Of a stretch of DNA of 21,466 nt, positions 7,762 to 13,666 are shown piece after piece. The stretch is from Bacteroidales bacterium UBA1180. GTDB lineage: Bacteria > Bacteroidota > Bacteroidia > Bacteroidales > Paludibacteraceae. Each line of letters starts with the position of its first letter. The first letter of the stretch is position 1. Under the pieces are notes generated by a model. The model was not told the origin of the DNA. It did no database searches and saw only the letters and a program-made list of their open reading frames with translations. The stretch is from assembly GCA_002310195.1 (NCBI GenBank), contig DBYS01000014.1, positions 10,484 through 31,949 of the forward strand, read 5' to 3'. A program made the translations under genes and the position numbers.

Positions 7762-8631
7762 ATGAAAAAGATTTTTACATTGTTTGCTGCTGCCATGATG
7801 GCAGTAGGCATGAGTGCCGCAAGTTACGGCATTATGGTGAATGGTTCAGATTACCATGCAGGTGAGGCGAACCCCACTCCGGCTGATCCATCGTTCCAAG
7901 AGTACATGGTACTCGGTTTGGATTTGAAGGCTGGCGATAAATGTCAGTTGTATGACAACGACAACCAAGCCGGTTGGGCAGTGCCACTGGACGGTGCCAG
8001 CACCGAGAACATCACATTGAGTGACAACAAGTACAACATCAACAAAGATGGCAAGTACGATTTCTACATCAAGCTGAAGTATGGTGCAGACCAACTCTAT
8101 GTAGGCTACACCGAGAATGGCGGCGGCCAAGGTGGCGGTCAAGGTGGCGGTCAAGGCGGCCAACAAGGCGGTGGTTCAAGCGACGACGCTTATTGGTACT
8201 GGAAAGGCTACGTTGACGGTGTTGATCTGAACAACGAGATTGAGGGCGGCCTCTTCGACGGAGGTATATCGGAAATAACCGTAAACGACAAGGGCTACAT
8301 CTTCGTTGTTTACCAGGTTCACGGCGTTCCCGGACAACAGTATATGGCAGCACAATATTCGGAAGCTACCCACTGCACGATGCTCACGTCAGGTGGCGAG
8401 AAACTGTTCATCCCTGCGGGCACTCATACCCTCTACCTCTACGACAACGGCGACGGCACGGTTGAACTGTCCCGCGAGCCGCTGGCAGGCAAATCTCTTG
8501 TGGGCGGCGGAAAGAGCGCTGTAGAGAACACGACCATCCAAAGCCGCGTATCGAAGACCATCATCAACGGTCAGGTAGTGATCATTAAGGATGGCATTCG
8601 CTACAATCTGCTCGGTGCACAACTGCAATAA
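7762..8631 (+). CDS. Secreted non-catalytic glucan-binding-like protein
   Basis: A 289-residue protein without a hydrolase domain. The start ATG 7762 (MKKIFTLFAAAMMAVGMSA) is preferred to the longer frame from 7666, whose first 32 residues overlap the end of the previous gene. Residues about 21-115 are the same module as at the N-termini of both amylases (SYGIMVNGSDYHAG ... YIKLKYGADQLYVG). A Gly/Gln-rich linker (about 118-142) joins it to a second beta-rich domain (AYWYWKGYVDGVDLNN ... IPAGTHTLYLYDNGDG), which resembles the binding repeats often appended to gut bacterial amylases. The common C-terminal tail follows (core INGQVVIIKDGIRYNLLG). It may hold alpha-glucan near the enzymes, as SusE/SusF do in the classical starch system, but it is not a lipoprotein. 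The binding function is inference from the shared module. Confidence 0.8.
   Translation: MKKIFTLFAAAMMAVGMSAASYGIMVNGSDYHAGEANPTPADPSFQEYMVLGLDLKAGDKCQLYDNDNQAGWAVPLDGASTENITLSDNKYNINKDGKYDFYIKLKYGADQLYVGYTENGGGQGGGQGGGQGGQQGGGSSDDAYWYWKGYVDGVDLNNEIEGGLFDGGISEITVNDKGYIFVVYQVHGVPGQQYMAAQYSEATHCTMLTSGGEKLFIPAGTHTLYLYDNGDGTVELSREPLAGKSLVGGGKSAVENTTIQSRVSKTIINGQVVIIKDGIRYNLLGAQLQ
8119..8175 (+). repeat. 12-bp coding repeats of the Gly/Gln linker
   Basis: Four units of roughly GGT GGC GGT CAA plus a partial unit encode the GGGQ-type linker of the companion protein. The two central units (8131-8142 and 8143-8154) are identical, so unit number may change by slippage. Confidence 0.85.
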
Positions 8632-8649
8632 GCATTGCACCGGTTATTC

Positions 8650-8679
8650 AGGGTGGCAGGCTTGGTTGTCTGCCACCTT
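8650..8679 (+). other. Stem-loop between the companion protein and the large GH13 gene
   Basis: AGGGTGGCAG pairs with CTGCCACCTT (one G-T pair) around a 10-nt loop, 18 bp after one stop and 21 bp before the next ATG. No U-tract follows, so it is not a good intrinsic terminator. It could protect an upstream mRNA end or tune expression of the two halves of the operon. Confidence 0.6.
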
Positions 8680-8700
8680 ACCAATAAAATTTCGAATACT

Positions 8701-11103
8701 ATGAAGCGATTATTCCTCTGTTTATCAGCCGTATTGTGCGCAATGTTGCTTGCAGCGCAGGTAACCACTTCGCCTAACCCCATCCCTGTCGGACACAAAG
8801 GCCAAGTAATCATCACCTTCGATCCCGCTGGAGGCAATGGCGGCATGGTAGGCGCTACCAAGTGCTACGTACATACCGGTTATTGTACAGCCACCGCTGA
8901 CTGGCAAGGTGTAGTGGGTGGTACGTGGCGCTCGCCCAATGCGCCCCAACTGACGCAGGTCGGCAACAAATGGCAATTGACGATCGACAACATCTACACG
9001 TTCTACAACGTTCCTTCGGGCGTTGAGGTGACAGGTCTGGTGTTTGTGTTCCATGACGGCCCCAGCGGTTCGAAGGAAGGCAAAACGGCATCCGGCGGTG
9101 ACATCTATGTCACCTTCGGCGAAGAGACCGTCGGCGATATCTGGGAAGCAGTGGATGGCATTACAGCAGTAACTAAATCCCGCCCGTCAGGCGTGAGCAA
9201 CGGCATCTATTACGGCGCAGACGGCACATCGGTGACGCTCTGCACCTACGCCGCCAGCAAGACGGAGGCCGCCAAGCGCGTGTTCCTCATCGGTGATATG
9301 ACCGACTGGAAACTTGACGCCGCACACCAGCTCTACAAGGACGGCAACTATTTCTGGATCACCCTGACAGGCCTGGAGAAAGGCAAGGAATATCGTTTCC
9401 AATACGCTGTAGAGCGTGCTGACGGAGTGAAGAAGCAAATCTCTGATCTGTATTCAGAGAAAGTCATTCACCCCGATGACAAGTACGAACCGAAGACTGT
9501 TGACCCGACCCTCATCAGCTACCCCACCAAGGGTGCTGACGGCGGATATGTAACGGTCATTCAACCCGGCAAACCTGCATATCAGTGGAGCGATGCTACG
9601 CTGAACTTCCAGCGTCCGGACAAGAATAATCTGGTGATATACGAACTCTGGGTGTACGATTATACCACCGACCGTTCGCTCAAGGGCGTAATGAAACGCC
9701 TCGATTATATTCAATCGCTCGGCGTAAATGCCGTTGAGTTGATGCCTGTCTGCGAGTTCGACGGCAATTACAACTGGGGCTACTCGCCTAACCACTACTT
9801 CGCCCTCGATCGTGCTTATGCCACACCGGAGATGTTCAAGGAGTTCATCGACGAGTGTCACAAACGCGGCATGGCGGTAATCATGGACATGGTTTTCAAC
9901 CACGCCACAGGTCTGAACCCGATGAACAAGCTCTATCCCTACGGCACGGATCTCGCCAACAACCCGTGGTTCAACGTTAATGCTCCGCACAGCGATAATG
10001 TGTATGAGGATTGGAACCACGGCTTTGCTCCGGCTCACGAGATGTTTACCCGTGCACTCAAGTACTGGCTGACCGAATATAAGGTGGACGGTTTCCGTAT
10101 GGACCTGAGCCACGGTTTCTGCTCTGATCAGAAATACACATCGGTCGGCAACATCAAAGACTACTACACCAGCGGTGTACAAGCCGGTTCGCCGGGCGCG
10201 TACTTCATCCTCGAGCATTGGGGTGACAGGATGGGCTCCGAGCGTCCCGAACTGATCAATGCGGGTATGCTCTGCTGGAACAACACCGGCAATGCTTACT
10301 GCCAAACTGCTATGGGGTGGCTCAAGGACGGCGACTCATTTGCCGATGCCAACAAAGACGGCTATGTCAGCTACTGCGAATCCCACGATGAAGAGCGAAT
10401 GCAATACAAAGCCAAGAAATGGGGTAATGGCGACCTGCAATCCAACGAGTCGGCACGCCTGGGACGCGTAGCTGCGAACGTGGCATTCAATGTACTGCTC
10501 AACGGTTCGCACATGCTCTGGCAATACGAGGAGATTGGTTACGACTTCAGTATCAACAGCGATATCGACCACCCGAACGGCGACAAGAGCGATTACCGTT
10601 GCAACAAGAAACCTCGTCCTGAGGCGAAAGGTTACTTCTGGAATCCCGACCGTCAGGCTGCATACACCAAGACCGCACAAGCCATACAGCTTCGCACCAA
10701 ACTGCTTCCCAATGTGTTTGCCGGTGATCCGACGGTCGTAAGCATCACTGGCGGCAAGGCGCTGCGTACAATCCAGTGGGGCGATGATGTGTTTGTAGCC
10801 GGTAACTTCTCCGCTACTGACGCGCAGTCGGTAACCGTACCTTCGGGCACATGGTACAACTATTACCTCCAAAAGAAAGAGACGAACAGCACAATCAGTC
10901 TGCAACCCGGCGAACTGCTTATACTCACCCGTTCGCAACTGACGCTGCCGGAGACTTACACCATCAGCAATATCCACGCTGATGTAGAGAACATCTCTAT
11001 CGAGCAACCGCAATCTAAAGTACAGAAGTTCTTCTACAACGGCACACTCTATCTCCGCCGCGGCAATCACACCTACACCGTGGATGGATTGAAAGTGGAG
11101 TAA
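8701..11103 (+). CDS. Secreted multidomain GH13 enzyme with CBM48-like domain
   Basis: An 800-residue protein from ATG 8701 (signal MKRLFLCLSAVLCAMLLAAQ); the 22 codons open upstream cover the intergenic hairpin and are rejected. Residues about 21-150 form an Ig-like beta domain, about 163-270 a CBM48/isoamylase-N-like domain (RVFLIGDMTDWKLDAAHQLY), and from about 310 the GH13 barrel. Catalytic set: DMVFNH (D396-H401), GFRMDLSHGF (nucleophile D468), ILEHWG (acid/base E505) and ESHDEE (D563). A beta-rich C-terminal domain (about 670-765) and the common tail (core YNGTLYLRRGNHTYTVDG) follow. The CBM48 plus GH13 arrangement occurs in pullulanase, isoamylase and branching-enzyme-like proteins, so it probably deals with branched alpha-glucan, complementing the two amylases; the exact activity cannot be read. 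Confidence 0.9.
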   Translation: MKRLFLCLSAVLCAMLLAAQVTTSPNPIPVGHKGQVIITFDPAGGNGGMVGATKCYVHTGYCTATADWQGVVGGTWRSPNAPQLTQVGNKWQLTIDNIYTFYNVPSGVEVTGLVFVFHDGPSGSKEGKTASGGDIYVTFGEETVGDIWEAVDGITAVTKSRPSGVSNGIYYGADGTSVTLCTYAASKTEAAKRVFLIGDMTDWKLDAAHQLYKDGNYFWITLTGLEKGKEYRFQYAVERADGVKKQISDLYSEKVIHPDDKYEPKTVDPTLISYPTKGADGGYVTVIQPGKPAYQWSDATLNFQRPDKNNLVIYELWVYDYTTDRSLKGVMKRLDYIQSLGVNAVELMPVCEFDGNYNWGYSPNHYFALDRAYATPEMFKEFIDECHKRGMAVIMDMVFNHATGLNPMNKLYPYGTDLANNPWFNVNAPHSDNVYEDWNHGFAPAHEMFTRALKYWLTEYKVDGFRMDLSHGFCSDQKYTSVGNIKDYYTSGVQAGSPGAYFILEHWGDRMGSERPELINAGMLCWNNTGNAYCQTAMGWLKDGDSFADANKDGYVSYCESHDEERMQYKAKKWGNGDLQSNESARLGRVAANVAFNVLLNGSHMLWQYEEIGYDFSINSDIDHPNGDKSDYRCNKKPRPEAKGYFWNPDRQAAYTKTAQAIQLRTKLLPNVFAGDPTVVSITGGKALRTIQWGDDVFVAGNFSATDAQSVTVPSGTWYNYYLQKKETNSTISLQPGELLILTRSQLTLPETYTISNIHADVENISIEQPQSKVQKFFYNGTLYLRRGNHTYTVDGLKVE

Positions 11104-11131
11104 GTCACAAATCATTAAATAGTCAATCATA

Positions 11132-13150
11132 ATGATTCTCTGCGTCGCCGAGAAACCGTCCGCCGGACGAGATATAGCCAAAGTGCTGGGTGCCAACACC
11201 CGGCACGATGGTTATTTGGAGGGTAACGGCTACTGCGTGACGTGGACCTTTGGTCACCTGTGCGCTCTCTATGATCCACACGAGTACAATGAGCAGTGGA
11301 AAGGCTGGAACATGTCGGCGCTGCCTATGATTCCCGAGCGGTTCAGTATCAAGGTCAGCGGCGATGAGGGGGTGCAGAAGCAATTCAATATAATCAAGCA
11401 ACTGATGTCGCAAGCCACGGAGGTCATCAATTGCGGTGACCCCGGGCAGGAAGGTGAACTCATCCAGCGTTGGGTGTATCAGCAGGCAGGCTGTAAGGTT
11501 CCCGTCAAGCGTCTGTGGACATCATCGCTGACCGAAGAGGCTATCCGCGACGCATTCAAGCAACTCAAGGATCAGTCGGCGTACCAGCACTTGTACGAAG
11601 CCGGACTGATGCGTGCCATCGGCGACTGGCTGCTGGGCATGAACGCTTCGCGAGCTTACACGCTGAAGTACGCGCGTGGCGTGGGCAAAGACAGGAACAT
11701 CCTCTCCATCGGTCGCGTACAGACACCTACCCTCGCCCTGATTGTCAAGCGGCAACAAGAGATTGAACACTTCGTTCCGCGCACGTACTACGAACTTAAG
11801 ACACTGTACCGCGACACGTTGTTCAGCTACGTTTTTGGCAAACCGGAAAACACGGATAACCAGGAATCATCGGACAGCGATGATCTCAAGGGCTTCGCTA
11901 CGCTTGAAGAGGCACAGGCAGTGATCGACGCAATCAAAGATCTGCCGCTGCAGATCACTTCCGTTGAGAAGAAGAAAGGTACAGAGTATGCGCCGCGACT
12001 GTTTGATCTCACCTCGCTGCAAGTCGAGTGCAACAAGTCCTACGGCTACACAGCCGAGCAGACACTGAAGCTCATCCAATCGCTGTACGAGAAGCACGTA
12101 ACAACATACCCGCGTGTAGATACAACTTACTTGAGCGAGGACATCTATCCGCACGTACCGGCCACACTGACGGGCATCAAGGATTTCTTTCCCGAGGTAC
12201 AACCGCTATTGGGACTAAAAGCCGACGGCAAGAAAAATCCCGACTCGCTGCCTAAGTCGAAAAAGGTGTTTGACAACAAGAAAGTTACCGACCACCACGC
12301 TATCATCCCTACCGGTCAGCGGCCGGATAACCTGACCGAACAGGAGAAGAAGGTATTCAAGAAGATTGCCCTGCGGTTCATCGCCGCGTTCTATCCCGAC
12401 TGTGAGGTCAGCAATACCACTGTCCTCGCCGAAGTACAGCCGTCAGCGGTCAGCGATCAGCAATCAGCAGCCCTATTCAAGGTCACCGGCCGCCAAGTGC
12501 TCGTTCCCGGTTGGCGGACAGTCTTCGCCAAGAACCAGGACAATCAGGATACTCCCGATGCTCCAGATACTCCCGATTCGCCGGACGCTCAGGCAGCGCA
12601 AACCTTGCCGGACTTCGTTAAGGGCGAACAAGGGTCGCACGAACCGCAACTGAAAGAGAAAACCACCACTCCGCCAAAGTACTACACCGAAGCCACGCTC
12701 CTGCGTGCGATGGAAACAGCCGGCAAGACAGTTGAGGACGAAGACCTCCGCGATGCAATGAAAGAGAACGGCATCGGGCGCCCGTCCACCCGTGCGGCAA
12801 TCATCGAGAAGCTCTTCCAACGCAAGTACATCGAGCGCCAAGGCAAAACCGTACATGCCACACCGCTCGGCATCGATCTGATCGCTAAGATCATCTCCCC
12901 CCTGCTTATGTCCGCCGAACTCACCGGCCGCTGGGAGAAGAAGATGCGCATGATTGAGCGCGGCGAGTACGAGGCACGGGATTTCCTTGCCGAACTTAAA
13001 CAGATGACCACGGAGGTTGTGCGTGAAGTCAAAGCCGACCAGGCTGGCCTACCCTGCCCGCTGTGCAAACAGGGACGGATCATCCGTGGGCGCACACGAT
13101 ACGGTTGTTCGCGCTGGCGCGAAGGTTGCACCTATGCCGCACCGTTCTAA
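11132..13150 (+). CDS. topB: DNA topoisomerase III (type IA)
   Basis: A 672-residue type IA topoisomerase that relaxes and decatenates DNA by transient single-strand breaks. The TOPRIM domain carries AEKPSA (E7) and GDPGQEGELI (D103, E107); SIGRVQTPTLALIV and TYPRVDTTYLS (catalytic Y326) are typical, and the C-terminus has a four-Cys zinc-finger-like segment (CPLC ... CSRWREGC). Two acidic low-complexity insertions are present: residues about 236-250 and a DTPD/DSPD-rich stretch at about 466-492. Residues 437-447 are encoded by a heptamer repeat like one in amylase 1. The gene lies 28 bp after the large GH13 gene with no promoter that I can see between, so it appears to be the last gene of the operon. 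A chromosomal housekeeping role is likely; mobile-element TopB copies exist, but no transfer genes are visible here. Confidence 0.93.
   Translation: MILCVAEKPSAGRDIAKVLGANTRHDGYLEGNGYCVTWTFGHLCALYDPHEYNEQWKGWNMSALPMIPERFSIKVSGDEGVQKQFNIIKQLMSQATEVINCGDPGQEGELIQRWVYQQAGCKVPVKRLWTSSLTEEAIRDAFKQLKDQSAYQHLYEAGLMRAIGDWLLGMNASRAYTLKYARGVGKDRNILSIGRVQTPTLALIVKRQQEIEHFVPRTYYELKTLYRDTLFSYVFGKPENTDNQESSDSDDLKGFATLEEAQAVIDAIKDLPLQITSVEKKKGTEYAPRLFDLTSLQVECNKSYGYTAEQTLKLIQSLYEKHVTTYPRVDTTYLSEDIYPHVPATLTGIKDFFPEVQPLLGLKADGKKNPDSLPKSKKVFDNKKVTDHHAIIPTGQRPDNLTEQEKKVFKKIALRFIAAFYPDCEVSNTTVLAEVQPSAVSDQQSAALFKVTGRQVLVPGWRTVFAKNQDNQDTPDAPDTPDSPDAQAAQTLPDFVKGEQGSHEPQLKEKTTTPPKYYTEATLLRAMETAGKTVEDEDLRDAMKENGIGRPSTRAAIIEKLFQRKYIERQGKTVHATPLGIDLIAKIISPLLMSAELTGRWEKKMRMIERGEYEARDFLAELKQMTTEVVREVKADQAGLPCPLCKQGRIIRGRTRYGCSRWREGCTYAAPF
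12442..12469 (+). repeat. Heptamer tandem repeat inside topB
   Basis: Four exact 7-bp units of the form RTCAGCN (two GTCAGCG then two ATCAGCA), encoding SAVSDQQSAA in a non-conserved surface region. Same unit and copy number as at 5778-5805. Confidence 0.85.
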
Positions 13151-13196
13151 TCGGTTACAGAGCGAGGATTTTTGCAGCACGATGTAACATCAATGT

Positions 13197-13226
13197 AAAA
13201 AAATGCAGGTCTCCGAGCATTTTTTT
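13197..13226 (+). terminator. Intrinsic terminator after topB
   Basis: AAAAAAATGC pairs perfectly with GCATTTTTTT around a 10-nt loop that contains a small GG/CC pairing. The T-run and opposing A-run allow termination from either side. It separates the operon from the tRNA-Ser unit. Confidence 0.85.
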
Positions 13227-13235
13227 GCCAAAAGA

Positions 13236-13267
13236 TTTGCAAATATCGAAAAATTGTTGTACTTTTG
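13236..13267 (+). promoter_or_regulatory. Promoter of the tRNA-Ser unit
   Basis: TTTG (13236-13239), 20 nt, TACTTTTG (13260-13267). Transcription should start near 13274, giving a leader of about 148 nt before the tRNA. Confidence 0.8.
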
Positions 13268-13273
13268 CATCCG

Positions 13274-13421
13274 CTTTTGACCAAAAGCATCCCACCAGGC
13301 GTCAAGACGCCACATGGGGTCCCCGAAAAAACCTGCCAAGGTTGTTTTGGGGAGAGCGGAGGCACGCGTCGCCTTTATGCCGCCGAGCGGCATCCGATGC
13401 GACTGCGTTGCCGAACGCGAA
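13274..13421 (+). ncRNA. Structured leader RNA joined to tRNA-Ser
   Basis: Three helices can be drawn in the conserved part. P1 (13321-13333 with 13340-13352) is a 13-position stem with one mismatch and a 6-nt loop TGCCAA. The strand AGAGCGGAG follows. P2 (13362-13372 with 13399-13411) has 11 pairs and a bulged T three pairs above its base, plus a second bulged T. P3, inside P2 after CTTT, is ATGCCGC/GCGGCAT with a CGA triloop (13377-13393). CGAACGCGA (13412-13420) then runs up to the tRNA. Upstream, GCTTTT/AAAAGC and GGCGT/ACGCC hairpins are possible. The same architecture with different helix sequences precedes tRNA-Cys at 21395. The function is unknown: candidates are a processing signal, a regulator of tRNA output, or a small RNA released by RNase P. 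Confidence 0.75.
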
Positions 13422-13510
13422 GGAAAGTTGTCTGAGTGGTCGAAAGAGCCACACTCGAAATGTGGTGTACGCATTACGTCGTACCGGGGGTTCGAATCCC
13501 TCACTTTCCG
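13422..13510 (+). tRNA. tRNA-Ser (anticodon CGA)
   Basis: An 89-nt class II tRNA. Acceptor GGAAAGT pairs with ACTTTCC (13503-13509), discriminator G 13510. Anticodon arm CCACA/TGTGG with loop CTCGAAA gives anticodon CGA (13456-13458), reading UCG. A long variable arm (GTACG/CGTAC) and a T arm with TTCGAAT confirm a serine tRNA. CCA is not encoded (CAA follows). Confidence 0.97.
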
Positions 13511-13540
13511 CAAGAAAGTTCGGGAATGTCCGAGAAATGG

Positions 13541-13572
13541 AAAAGAAGAGACGCACGTTTCTTCTTTTTTAT
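13541..13572 (+). terminator. Terminator of the tRNA-Ser unit
   Basis: AAAAGAAGA (13541-13549) pairs with TCTTCTTTT (13560-13568), 10-nt loop, followed by further T residues. It begins 31 bp after the tRNA. Confidence 0.7.
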
Positions 13573-13617
13573 TTACCTTCAACCCCTCACTTTCTCACCA
13601 ATTATCCGAAAAACTTC

Positions 13618-13639
13618 TCGAATAATTTGCATTATTCGA
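13618..13639. promoter_or_regulatory. Palindromic operator candidate over the -33 box
   Basis: A perfect inverted repeat: TCGAATAAT, a 4-nt spacer (TTGC), ATTATTCGA. The -33 element TTTG of the next promoter (13626-13629) lies at its centre, so a bound dimeric regulator would block it. Nearby TTATCCGAA (13602-13610) resembles one half-site. Confidence 0.55.
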
Positions 13640-13657
13640 AAAAATTTTGTACCTTTG
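13626..13657 (+). promoter_or_regulatory. Promoter of the PorE-like gene
   Basis: TTTG (13626-13629), 20 nt, TACCTTTG (13650-13657). Only 9 nt separate the -7 box from ATG 13667, so the transcript is probably leaderless or nearly so. Confidence 0.75.
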
Positions 13658-13666
13658 TAGCGAATT

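Noticed and set aside
11438..11452. Missing second Asp of the TOPRIM DxD motif in topB (DPG)
   Set aside because: Many bacterial topoisomerase III proteins have DAG or DPG followed by EGE at this place, so the enzyme is not thereby inactive.
13186..13300. topB as part of a conjugative element
   Set aside because: Mobile elements of Bacteroides often carry topB, but no integrase, relaxase, transfer genes or attachment repeats at the tRNA-Ser 3' end are visible in this window.
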